12,629 nt of DNA from NCBI GenBank assembly GCA_937915885.1, contig CALGGP010000292.1:1-12629 (forward strand), read 5' to 3'. This DNA comes from an uncultured Selenomonadales bacterium. GTDB lineage: Bacteria; Bacillota; Negativicutes; Selenomonadales; Selenomonadaceae. Positions 1 through 7,513 of the stretch are shown here, piece after piece (within the stretch, counting starts at the first letter, position 1; every line of letters starts with the position of its first letter). Both the position numbers and the translations under genes were made by a program. Under the pieces are notes generated by a model. The model did no database searches and was not told the origin of the DNA. It saw only the letters and a program-made list of their open reading frames with translations.

Positions 1-21
1 AAGGAGCGCCACCGATCGTGC

Positions 22-101
22 GGGGCGCCGCCGGCGCGGGTGGGAACCTCTTCCATAATTGGGGCGCTGCCAATGGAGGGTGGGTGCGGCGGCGGCGCCC
101 C
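22..101 (+). repeat. Dispersed hairpin element, copy R1
   Basis: Full-length copy of a family of about 79 bp intergenic elements. The ends are inverted repeats: 22-37 pairs with 86-101 at 15 of 16 positions. An internal GGGGCGCT at 61 repeats the left arm exactly 39 bp further on and could pair with the right end instead (61-71 with 91-101, 11 pairs including one G.T). The conserved core GCGGGTGGGAACCTC lies just inside the left arm. The right end is 29 bp upstream of the cobA-hemD start, so the element probably lies in its mRNA leader. The bases before it (5-21) resemble units of the tandem array at 7626-7828. Function unknown. Confidence 0.8.
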
Positions 102-118
102 ATATGAAAATAAATTTT

Positions 119-124
119 AGGGGG
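119..124 (+). promoter_or_regulatory. Ribosome binding site deciding the cobA-hemD start
   Basis: AGGGGG lies 6 nt before the ATG at 131. That spacing favours this ATG over the adjacent in-frame ATG at 128, and over the TTG at 59 that would extend the frame through repeat R1. No sigma-A promoter is evident in 1-118, so the genes may be read from further upstream. Confidence 0.6.
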
Positions 125-130
125 CTTATG

Positions 131-1627
131 ATGAAAAAAATATATTTGGTGGGCGCGGGACCGGGCGACGCCGGACTGTTGACAGTTAAGGCGCTCGAGA
201 TTTTGATGCGCGCCGACGTCGTCATTTACGATCGGCTCGCCGACGAATCGATACTCGAGTACATAAAACCGTCGGCGGAAAAAATTTTCGTCGGAAAATC
301 GGCGGGCAATCATTCAATGCCGCAATCCGACATCAATCAGCTTTTAATCGATCGCGCCGTCGACAATAAAATCATCGTCCGATTGAAGGGCGGCGACCCG
401 TTTGTGTTCGGGCGCGGCGGCGAAGAGGCTCTCGCGCTCGCCGAAAAAAATATTCCGTTCGAGATCATTTCGGGGGTGACGTCGGCGATCGCCGTTCCCG
501 CTTATGCCGGAATCCCCGTCACGCACAGAGGAATAGCCACGTCGTTTGCGGTGATCACCGGTCACGAAATGGACGACGAGCGCTCCAACATTCGATGGGA
601 AAAACTTTCTACAGCCGTCGACACGCTGATTTTTTTGATGGGCGTCGCGAATATCGGACGGATCACTCAACGGCTGATTGACAACGGGCGTGATCCGAAT
701 ACTCCAGCCGCCGTCATAAGATGCGGCACTCGGATCAATCAAAGGACGCTGATCACGACGGTCGAAAGCGCGGCGGTCGATGTCGAGCGCGAAGGAATCA
801 CTCCGCCCGCGATTTTTATTGTCGGCAACGTCGTCCAACTTCGCGATCGCTTGAATTGGTTTGAGACGCGACCGCTATTCGGCAAAAAAATCGTGGTGAC
901 GCGGGCGCGGGCTCAAGCGTCGGAGTTGACGCGGAAGTTGAGCGATCTCGGCGCCGAATGCATTGAACTGCCGACAATCAAAATCGTTGAGCCGACGGAC
1001 AATTATGCGTCGCTGGATCAAGCGCTTGATAAGATCGCGTCGTTCGATATAATAATTTTTACGAGCATCAACGGCGTGGAGAAATTTTTCGAGCGGTTTA
1101 TCGAAAAGCGGCTCGACGTTCGCTCGATCGGAGCGAAATTGGCGGCGATCGGCTCGTCGACGGAGCGGGCGTTGAAATTGCATGGGCTGATTGCGGATTA
1201 CGTCCCGGGCGAATTCCGCGCGGAGGCGCTGATAAAATTATTGAGCAGCAAAGTTGACGGGAAGAAAATTTTGATCGCTCGAGCCGAGGAGGCGCGATCG
1301 ATCTTACCGCTCGAGTTGCGAAAGTTGGGCGCCGAGGTGGAAGTGGCAGCGGCGTATCGAACGGTGAGTGCGGTCGAGAAAAAAATCGATCTCGACGGCG
1401 CCGATTGGATCACGTTTACGAGTTCGTCGACGGTGAAAAATTTTGTGGCGGATTTCGGAGCGGAGATACTGTCGAAAACAAAAACGGCGGCGATCGGACC
1501 GATTACAGCCGACACGTTGAGATCATTCGGGATTGAGCCGACGGTCGTGGCGGAAAAATTTACGATCGACGGCTTGATCGATGCGATTGTTAACAAAAGG
1601 AGCATAGCGCATGAGCAGTACGGTTGA
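131..1627 (+). CDS. cobA-hemD: Uroporphyrinogen-III C-methyltransferase / uroporphyrinogen-III synthase fusion
   Basis: Bifunctional cytosolic tetrapyrrole enzyme of 498 aa. Residues 1 to about 245 are a SUMT domain that methylates uroporphyrinogen III at C2 and C7 with S-adenosylmethionine, giving precorrin-2 for siroheme or cobalamin. It shows the SAM-binding VGAGPGD at residues 7-13, LKGGDPFVFGRGGEE at 85-99, and the GVTSAIAVPAYAGIPVTHR stretch. Residues about 248-498 are a HemD domain, starting at RPLFGKKIVVTRARA, which closes hydroxymethylbilane to uroporphyrinogen III. Such fusions are known in Firmicutes. The ATG at 131 is chosen because the protein then begins MKKIYLVGAGPGD, the normal family start, behind AGGGGG; an in-frame extension upstream reads through repeat R1 and is unlikely. 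The 3' end overlaps the GT9 gene by 17 nt, so the two are probably translationally coupled. hemA and hemC are often upstream but lie outside the window if present. Confidence 0.93.
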   Translation: MKKIYLVGAGPGDAGLLTVKALEILMRADVVIYDRLADESILEYIKPSAEKIFVGKSAGNHSMPQSDINQLLIDRAVDNKIIVRLKGGDPFVFGRGGEEALALAEKNIPFEIISGVTSAIAVPAYAGIPVTHRGIATSFAVITGHEMDDERSNIRWEKLSTAVDTLIFLMGVANIGRITQRLIDNGRDPNTPAAVIRCGTRINQRTLITTVESAAVDVEREGITPPAIFIVGNVVQLRDRLNWFETRPLFGKKIVVTRARAQASELTRKLSDLGAECIELPTIKIVEPTDNYASLDQALDKIASFDIIIFTSINGVEKFFERFIEKRLDVRSIGAKLAAIGSSTERALKLHGLIADYVPGEFRAEALIKLLSSKVDGKKILIARAEEARSILPLELRKLGAEVEVAAAYRTVSAVEKKIDLDGADWITFTSSSTVKNFVADFGAEILSKTKTAAIGPITADTLRSFGIEPTVVAEKFTIDGLIDAIVNKRSIAHEQYG

Positions 1628-4600
1628 GGAGAAAGATATTCGGCTCATCGTCGACGGTCTCAACGAGTTTATTGATCGCGTCGAAAAAGATCAGACGCTT
1701 GATATCGATGCAATGAAAAATTTCATGGAGCCGATTTTCGAGCAAGCGGGCTATCGCGATCTCGTTGACGCTTCTGACGGTTGGAAAGATTTTAATGTGC
1801 TGATTTTGCATGAGGCGGGCGCGGGCGATTTTATCACGATGAGCGCCGGCATCCGCGAAATTCGCCGCGCCTGTCCGACCGCGCACATCACGATGGTTGT
1901 CAGTCAAAACGCCGGCAACCTCGCCGAATTTTGTCCGCACGTCGACGAGCTGATCGTCGAGGGATTTATTTTTCGCGGCGCAAATATTTCTCGTCACTCC
2001 GTCCGCCCCGAACATCTTGCCGGAATGCTCCGCGTCCTTCTCGCCATTGCCAAGAAACTTTTGCGTCGACGTTATGACATCGCCTTTTCCGGCATGTACA
2101 GCGCGCCGACCACTCCGATTCTCGCGTATATGGCAGGCGCGCGTCAACGCATCGGTCACAGATTCGGCTCGTGGTCTAATTTCTTCACCGACATTGCACG
2201 ATGCGAAGGCAGTCACGCCGCCGATAAGATGCTCAGCTACGTCGAACACCTTATCGGCGAACGCATCACCGACCGTCATTTGGAAGCGTGGTTTTCAAAA
2301 GAAGACCTCGCCACCGTCAACGGCTTGATCCCGCCGCACAAAAAATTGTTTGCGCTCGGACTTGGCGGCGGGTTGGCGAAAAATCATTATCCGCCCGAAT
2401 CCTACGCAAAATTCATCAACATTATGCTCGAAAACGATCCCGACTTGAAATTTATTCTGCTCGGCGGTCCCGACGATGCCAAGGACGGCGCGTTGGTTAC
2501 GTCGAAGGTCGACGGCGCGCGTGTGGTCGATTTGACGGGCAAAATTTCTTTTCGACAGACGGCGGCGGCGATCAGTCTTTGCGACATTTATATCGGCAAT
2601 GACACCGGCTCGACGCATCTTGCCGCCGCGACGCAGACTCCGCTCATTACGGTTCACTGCTTCCCGATTGAACTTTTGCCGAGCAGCAATCTCAATCGTT
2701 GGTATCCTTACGAGGTGCCTTCGGTGGTGGTGTGTCCTTCGCGCGCCCTGCCGGAATGTCGCGACTCGAAAAATATTCGCGGTTGCGCGCAAGGCAGACC
2801 GCATTGCATCACTCAGATCACGCCGCAAAATCTTTTCGACGCGTATAAAGTTTTGCTTGAGCAGATCGAGCGCGGCAATAAAAAATATGTGCTGTTCGAT
2901 CCCGAAAATTATTCCGGCGCGATCGAGGACGCGGACGTTCGACGGGTGGTCGACGGCTTTGAAGAGTATATCGCGCACGTCGAGAAAACGCAGGAGTTTA
3001 AATGCGATGAGATGATGACGCGGATGGAGCCGATCTTTTTGCAGGCGGGCTATCGACGCACGCCCGATGGTCGCAATCCGCCCGCATCGAACATTATAAT
3101 CGTGCACGAGTCGGCGGCGGGAGATTTTATAGCGATGTCGGCGGCGATTCGCGAGATTCGACGCGCATATCCGTCGGCGCACATCACTTTGATCGTCAAC
3201 ACCCGCGCGGAAAATCTTGCCGAGCTCTGTCCGCACGTCGATGAAATTATCGTTCGGCGTTTCGTGCTCGACAACGGTCAGGCATTGCAGTCGGCGCGCG
3301 ACGACATCACCAACATCATAAAAAAGTTGAGATTTTATTTGGAGCTGGCGAAAAAATGTTTGACGCGGCGATATGATATTTGCCTGTCGCCGATTTACGG
3401 CAGTCGACCGTCGACGGTATTGCTGTCGTATTTTACGGGCGCGGCTCGACGCATTTCTCATGATCGCGGATTGTGGAGCCCGCTGTTGACGGATTTTGTC
3501 AATCAGAGAGGCGTCGGCACTCACGCCGTTGATAAATCGTTGAGCTATGTTGAGCATCTGACGGGCGAGCGCATCAAAGAGCGGCGCATGGAAACGTGGT
3601 TTGATCAAAATGATCTCGACGCAGTGAAGGCGCTGATGCCGTCGACGAAAAAAATTTTTACGATCGGCGTCGGCGGTCTCACTCGAAAAAATCATTATCC
3701 GCCGCAATCGTATGCGGAGCTGATAAATTTGATCTTCCGCGCGGAGCCGGAGTCGGGTTTTGTGTTGTTGGGCGACGCGAACGACGGCGCGGAAGCGAAA
3801 ATAATTTCAGAGAGCGTCGACGGCGCGTCGGTGATCGATTTGACGGGCAAGACGACGTTTCGACAGACGGCGGCGGCAATCAGTCTTTGCGACGTTCATA
3901 TCGGCAATGACACCGCGACGATTCATCTTGCGGCGGCGCAAAAAATTCCCGTGCTGGCGATTCACTGTTTCCCGTTGGATTTGGGACGGACAAGCCCGAA
4001 CCTGCAATTTTGGTATCCGTATGAAACTTCGTCGGTGGTGGTGTGTCCATCGAAGGCACTGCCGGAGTGTCGAGAGTCGAGAGATAATCGCGGGTGTCGC
4101 GCGCGCGGACCGCACTGCATCACACAAATCACGCCGCAAAATTTATTCGACGCGTATAAACTTTTACTCGAGCGGATCGAGGTCGGAGATGATCATTACG
4201 TCCTGTTCGATCCCGAGCGAGATTCGGGCGAACGATCGGACGTTGAGCGTGTGCTCGACGGTTTTGAAAAATTTATCCGTCGGACGCAGGAGACTCAACA
4301 TTACAGTTCGCCCGGCATGAAAAATTTCATGGAGCCGATTTTTGAGCGCGCGGGTTATCGTAATCCGTCGACGGACGAGCCGAAAAATATTTTGATACTG
4401 CACGAGTCGGCGGCGGGCGATTTTGTTTCGATGTCGCCGATGATTCGAGAAGTCCGACGCGTTTACCCGAAGGCGCACATTACACTTGTTGCTTGTGATC
4501 GAACGGGCGGTATCGCCGAACTTTGTCCGCATGCTGATGAAGTCATTATTGATCCTTTCGTGCTTGAGAGCGGCGGACGCATTCAGTTGACGCGCGATGA

Positions 4601-5528
4601 CATCACCAACATCATAAAGAAGTTGCAATTTTTCTCGGAGTTCGTGACGAAATTTTTGGATCGGCATTACGACCTGTGCTTTTGTCCGACGTACGGACCA
4701 CATCCGGCGGTATCATTGCTCGCTTACATGTCCGGCGCCGCGCGGAGGATATCATACGATCGCGGGCTGTGGAGTCCGCTGCTGACGGACATCGTCGATC
4801 TGAAGGGCGTCGGCACTCATGCCGCAGATAAAGTGCTGAGTTGCCTCGAACATCTGATCGGAGAACCCGTCAAAGATCGACGCCTGGAAACGTGGTTCGA
4901 TCAAAAAGACATCGATGCAGTTCGAGCGTTGTTGCCGACGGCGAAAAAATTTGTCGCAATCGGGTTGGGCGGTCTGTTGGCGAAAAATCATTACCCGCCG
5001 CAATCCTACGGCGCGCTGATCAATTTGCTCGCGTCGGAGAATGACGATGTCCGATTCATTTTGCTTGGAGGCTCGAGCGAAAACGGCGACGCAAAGCTCG
5101 TGACGGAAGAAGTCAAGACGGATTGCGTGATCGATCTGACGGGCAAGACGACGTTTCGACAGACGGCGGCAGCGATCAATCTCTGCGACGCTTATATCGG
5201 CAACGACACCGGTACAGCTCATCTTGCGGTGGCAGTTCAGACTCCAGTAGTGGTAATTCATTGCTTCCCGTTGGATTTAAATCGACCGAATCCGAATTTG
5301 CAGTTGTGGTATCCGTACGGCGTGCCTTCGGTGGTGGTATGTCCTTCGCATGCGCTGCCGGAGTGTGTCGGCTCAAGAGATATTCGCGGTTGCGCCGTCA
5401 ACAGACCGCACTGCATCACGCAGATCACGCCGTCGGACATGTTCAACGCCTATAAAATTTTGCTCGATCGCGCCGCCGAAGGCAATAAAAAATATGCGCT
5501 GTTCGATCCCGAGAAAGGAGTCGTTTAA
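1611..5528 (+). CDS. Triple-module GT9 (heptosyltransferase-like) glycosyltransferase
   Basis: A 1305-residue protein made of three tandem copies of one GT9-type unit. Units start near residues 9, 442 and 877 (periods 433 and 435). Each unit has an N-terminal helical stretch (DGxxxFI...MEPIFxxAGYR), a first Rossmann half with the GDF motif (Asp73, Asp505, Asp937, matching the catalytic-region Asp of heptosyltransferases), and a second half with LTGK, RQTAAAI and GNDTG..H (329-336, 765-772, 1197-1204). It ends in a four-cysteine tail, C-x7-C-x8-C-x6-C, starting at Cys375, Cys812 and Cys1244. GT9 enzymes transfer ADP-heptose or related sugars in LPS core synthesis at the inner face of the inner membrane; acceptor and donor here are unknown. 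No signal peptide or membrane segment is seen. Unit 2 has NDTA where the others have NDTG. AGGAG lies 8 nt before the ATG. The stop overlaps the hemB start by 1 nt (TAATG). The fold call is firm; the substrate is not. Confidence 0.87.
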   Translation: MSSTVEEKDIRLIVDGLNEFIDRVEKDQTLDIDAMKNFMEPIFEQAGYRDLVDASDGWKDFNVLILHEAGAGDFITMSAGIREIRRACPTAHITMVVSQNAGNLAEFCPHVDELIVEGFIFRGANISRHSVRPEHLAGMLRVLLAIAKKLLRRRYDIAFSGMYSAPTTPILAYMAGARQRIGHRFGSWSNFFTDIARCEGSHAADKMLSYVEHLIGERITDRHLEAWFSKEDLATVNGLIPPHKKLFALGLGGGLAKNHYPPESYAKFINIMLENDPDLKFILLGGPDDAKDGALVTSKVDGARVVDLTGKISFRQTAAAISLCDIYIGNDTGSTHLAAATQTPLITVHCFPIELLPSSNLNRWYPYEVPSVVVCPSRALPECRDSKNIRGCAQGRPHCITQITPQNLFDAYKVLLEQIERGNKKYVLFDPENYSGAIEDADVRRVVDGFEEYIAHVEKTQEFKCDEMMTRMEPIFLQAGYRRTPDGRNPPASNIIIVHESAAGDFIAMSAAIREIRRAYPSAHITLIVNTRAENLAELCPHVDEIIVRRFVLDNGQALQSARDDITNIIKKLRFYLELAKKCLTRRYDICLSPIYGSRPSTVLLSYFTGAARRISHDRGLWSPLLTDFVNQRGVGTHAVDKSLSYVEHLTGERIKERRMETWFDQNDLDAVKALMPSTKKIFTIGVGGLTRKNHYPPQSYAELINLIFRAEPESGFVLLGDANDGAEAKIISESVDGASVIDLTGKTTFRQTAAAISLCDVHIGNDTATIHLAAAQKIPVLAIHCFPLDLGRTSPNLQFWYPYETSSVVVCPSKALPECRESRDNRGCRARGPHCITQITPQNLFDAYKLLLERIEVGDDHYVLFDPERDSGERSDVERVLDGFEKFIRRTQETQHYSSPGMKNFMEPIFERAGYRNPSTDEPKNILILHESAAGDFVSMSPMIREVRRVYPKAHITLVACDRTGGIAELCPHADEVIIDPFVLESGGRIQLTRDDITNIIKKLQFFSEFVTKFLDRHYDLCFCPTYGPHPAVSLLAYMSGAARRISYDRGLWSPLLTDIVDLKGVGTHAADKVLSCLEHLIGEPVKDRRLETWFDQKDIDAVRALLPTAKKFVAIGLGGLLAKNHYPPQSYGALINLLASENDDVRFILLGGSSENGDAKLVTEEVKTDCVIDLTGKTTFRQTAAAINLCDAYIGNDTGTAHLAVAVQTPVVVIHCFPLDLNRPNPNLQLWYPYGVPSVVVCPSHALPECVGSRDIRGCAVNRPHCITQITPSDMFNAYKILLDRAAEGNKKYALFDPEKGVV
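1635..5525 (+). repeat. Three tandem intragenic repeats encoding the GT9 modules
   Basis: Module copies run approximately 1635-2933, 2934-4238 and 4239-5525. The copies are recognisable at DNA level: the segment coding for RQTAAAI..CD.YIGNDT near 2552, 3859 and 5155 is almost base-for-base the same, and the DDITNIIKKL segment near 3301 and 4602 is nearly identical in units 2 and 3. Unit 1 lacks that segment. This points to fairly recent duplication or ongoing gene conversion. Confidence 0.85.
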
Positions 5529-6499
5529 TGAAAATGAAATTGCGTCCGCGACGCTTGAGGCTGAATGAAAATATCCGCGTGATGATCCGCGAGACCATTC
5601 TCGACGTCAAGGATTTTGTTTATCCGATCTTCGTCGTGCCGGGCTCGAATGTGCGCGAAGAAATTCCGTCGATGCCCGACTGCTATCATCTCTCCGTCGA
5701 TAACGCCGTCGAGCTTGCAAAAAAAATCGCCGACCTTGGAATCCCCGCCGTTGAGATTTTCGGCTTGCCCGAGTACAAAGATGAGATCGGCTCGAGCGCA
5801 TGGGATATGAACTCCCCCGTCCAACGCGCGATCAACGCCATCAAAAGCGCCGTGCCGGAGCTGATCATCGTCGGCGACGTGTGCTTGTGTCAATATACGA
5901 GCCACGGACATTGCGGCTGCCTCGTCGATCACTACGTCGACAACGATCGCACGCTCGAGCTCCTGTCGAAAGTTGCCGTAAGTCAAGCCGAGGCGGGCGC
6001 CGACATCATTGCGCCGTCGGACATGATGGACGGCAGGATTGCGGCGATCCGCGCGGCGCTCGACGATAAAAATTTTATCAACGTCTCGATTATGAGTTAT
6101 GCCGTCAAATATGCGTCGGGATTTTACGGTCCGTTCAGAGACGCCGCCGATTCCGCTCCGCAATTCGGCGATCGCAAACAATATCAGATGGATCCCGCCA
6201 ACATTCGAGAGGCGATGAAAGAAGTCGCGCTCGATCTAGACGAAGGCGCGGATATAATCATGGTTAAGCCGGCGATGGCTTATCTCGACGTCGTCTCGAA
6301 AGTCCGCGCGGAGATCGATCGTCCCGTCGCCGTTTATAACGTGAGCGGCGAATATGCCATGATCAAAGCCGCCGCCGCCAACGGTTGGATCGACGAGCGT
6401 CGGATCGTGATGGAAACGTTGACGTGCATGAAACGCGCGGGCGCCGATATCATCATCACCTATCACGCGCCGGACGCCGCGCGCTGGCTCAACGGTTGA
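5528..6499 (+). CDS. hemB: Delta-aminolevulinic acid dehydratase (porphobilinogen synthase)
   Basis: Cytosolic enzyme condensing two 5-aminolevulinate molecules to porphobilinogen, the second committed step of tetrapyrrole synthesis. The 323-residue length is typical. Schiff-base lysines are visible at Lys194 (SYAVKYAS) and Lys247 (MVKPAMAY). The zinc-site cysteines Cys119, Cys121 and Cys129 lie in DVCLCQYTSHGHCG, so this is the zinc-using form. The C-terminal YHAPDAARWL stretch is also normal for the family. AAAGGAG lies 8 nt before the ATG, within the end of the GT9 gene, and the start overlaps the GT9 stop as TAATG, implying coupled translation. A terminator follows directly. No odd features. 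Confidence 0.97.
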   Translation: MKMKLRPRRLRLNENIRVMIRETILDVKDFVYPIFVVPGSNVREEIPSMPDCYHLSVDNAVELAKKIADLGIPAVEIFGLPEYKDEIGSSAWDMNSPVQRAINAIKSAVPELIIVGDVCLCQYTSHGHCGCLVDHYVDNDRTLELLSKVAVSQAEAGADIIAPSDMMDGRIAAIRAALDDKNFINVSIMSYAVKYASGFYGPFRDAADSAPQFGDRKQYQMDPANIREAMKEVALDLDEGADIIMVKPAMAYLDVVSKVRAEIDRPVAVYNVSGEYAMIKAAAANGWIDERRIVMETLTCMKRAGADIIITYHAPDAARWLNG

Positions 6500-6504
6500 A
6501 ATTT

Positions 6505-6547
6505 AAAAGGCTCCGACACTCGCGATGAGCGCCGAAGCCTTTTTTTT
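6505..6547 (+). terminator. Intrinsic terminator between hemB and the convergent ACT gene
   Basis: AAAAGGCT at 6505-6512 pairs with AGCCTTTT at 6537-6544, with a small inner CTC/GAG stem, and eight T residues follow on the plus strand. Read from the minus strand the same stem is followed by TTTT, so it probably also ends the rpsO-DUF1858-ACT transcript. Confidence 0.85.
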
Positions 6548-6549
6548 GA

Positions 6550-6819
6550 TCAGATTTTATGCATCACATCAAAAATATCTTGGTGCTGAGTTTTTATTTG
6601 GACGCCGATCTCTTCGCCCTGCTCGTGCAACGCCTTCTGCAGGTCGACCAGTTTGATCGTGCTCTCGCTCGCCTCCGCCAACAGGATCATGTTAAAAAAT
6701 CCGTCCATGATGTTCTGATTGATGCTCAATATGTTTACGTTGTTGTCGGCAAGAATTTTCGTCACCGCCGCGATGATCCCAACGCGATCCCGTCCGACAA
6801 CCGTCACTACCAATTTCAT
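6550..6819 (-). CDS. ACT domain protein, UPF0237 family
   Basis: An 89-residue cytosolic protein that is essentially one ACT domain (beta-alpha-beta-beta-alpha-beta), starting MKLVVTVVGRDRVGIIA. The small-ligand loop region GRDRVGIIAAVT and the following NVNILSINQNIMDGFFNMILL are typical of UPF0237. ACT domains usually bind amino acids and regulate partners; the specific role of this family is not established. The ATG at 6819 is preferred over an upstream in-frame start near 6870, which would lie inside the DUF1858 gene and add a non-family extension. GAGGG lies a few nt ahead of it. It follows the DUF1858 gene by 16 bp and is last in the unit. In other Firmicutes this family is commonly beside a UPF0210 gene; none is next to it here. 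Confidence 0.92.
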   Translation of the reverse strand: MKLVVTVVGRDRVGIIAAVTKILADNNVNILSINQNIMDGFFNMILLAEASESTIKLVDLQKALHEQGEEIGVQIKTQHQDIFDVMHKI

Positions 6820-6835
6820 TGCTCGAGCCCTCGAA

Positions 6836-7072
6836 TCAATTCGCCGCAACCGGCTCGGCAGCGGGAGCATTTTCCTCCGCCTCGATCACTTCATTGATCG
6901 CCGCTACCAACTCGTCGGGATCGATCCCGTGCACCAGACAACCCTGCTCGATGTTCTCAAAGCGCGCCGCGTGACAGCCAAAGCAGCCCATGCCCGCGTA
7001 GAAGAAAATCTCCGCCGTGTAGGGATATCTCTGCACCACATCGAAGATGCTCATGTCCTTGGTGACTTTCAT
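6836..7072 (-). CDS. DUF1858 domain protein (CxxC redox-disulfide type)
   Basis: A small soluble protein of 78 aa. It carries the family signature: GMGCFGC (Cys30, Cys33), then a third cysteine (Cys45) in the stretch EQGCLVHGIDPDELV. The family has been described as a redox-disulfide domain, sometimes attached to or near hybrid-cluster proteins; its function is unproven. The ATG at 7072 has a perfect GGAGG 7 nt upstream, at 7080-7084. An alternative GTG at 7090, overlapping the rpsO stop, would place that GGAGG inside the coding region and is not preferred. The last ten residues are Ala/Glu/Pro-rich and probably unstructured. It sits 14 bp behind rpsO and ahead of the ACT gene. Confidence 0.92.
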   Translation of the reverse strand: MKVTKDMSIFDVVQRYPYTAEIFFYAGMGCFGCHAARFENIEQGCLVHGIDPDELVAAINEVIEAEENAPAAEPVAAN

Positions 7073-7086
7073 CTCGGCGCCTCCGA

Positions 7087-7353
7087 TCACTTGCGCAGGT
7101 TGAGCTTGGCGATCAACGCGCGGTAGCGCTCGATGTCGATCCGATTGAGGTAGCTCAACAGGCGGCGACGATGTCCGACCATCTTGAGCAATCCGCGGCG
7201 CGAGTGATGATCCTTCTTGTGCACCTTCAGATGCTCCGTCAGATAGTTGATCCGCGCGGTCAAGAGCGCCACCTGCACTTCGGGCGAGCCCGTGTCGCCG
7301 TCGGTGCGCGCGTGATCCTTAATGATTTTTTCTTTGTCTTCTTTAGTCAGCAT
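7087..7353 (-). CDS. rpsO: 30S ribosomal protein S15
   Basis: An 88-residue primary rRNA-binding protein of the small subunit, binding 16S rRNA in the central domain. The sequence is full length and typical: DTGSPEVQVALLTARINYLTEHLKVHKKDHHSRRGLL (written here as a family landmark split around residues 20-56), followed by MVGHRRRLLSYL and the C-terminal RYRALIAKLNLRK. AAGGAG lies 6 nt before the ATG. The gene is read from the promoter at 7432-7460 with a leader of roughly 70 nt. S15 represses its own mRNA in several bacteria through leader structures, but no specific binding fold was identified here. Confidence 0.97.
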   Translation of the reverse strand: MLTKEDKEKIIKDHARTDGDTGSPEVQVALLTARINYLTEHLKVHKKDHHSRRGLLKMVGHRRRLLSYLNRIDIERYRALIAKLNLRK

Positions 7354-7431
7354 ATAAATCTCCTTCCGTCGTCGGCGAAGTGAACGGCGCTGAATCGTTG
7401 CACCGCGCGGACGAGCTTCAAAATCTCACGG

Positions 7432-7460
7432 ATTGTATCACAGCCGATTGCCGCCGTCAA
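7432..7460 (-). promoter_or_regulatory. Sigma-A type promoter for rpsO
   Basis: On the minus strand TTGACG (7460-7455) and TACAAT (7437-7432) are separated by 17 nt, with TG one base before the -10 (an extended -10). This is near consensus and correctly placed for the rpsO-DUF1858-ACT genes. Confidence 0.8.
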
Positions 7461-7513
7461 TATTTTTGTCCCGCCCGCCCTTTGCTCACTTCGTTATTTA
7501 TAAAAATGTATAT

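Noticed and set aside
18..107. Possible 29-codon peptide from a GTG at 18 behind AAGGAG.
   Set aside because: It is entirely inside R1, the spacing to the start is long, and the frame is not preserved as a similar peptide in all copies.
59..130. N-terminal extension of cobA-hemD from the TTG at 59.
   Set aside because: It is encoded by the repeat, is not family-like, and the AGGGGG site fits the ATG at 131.
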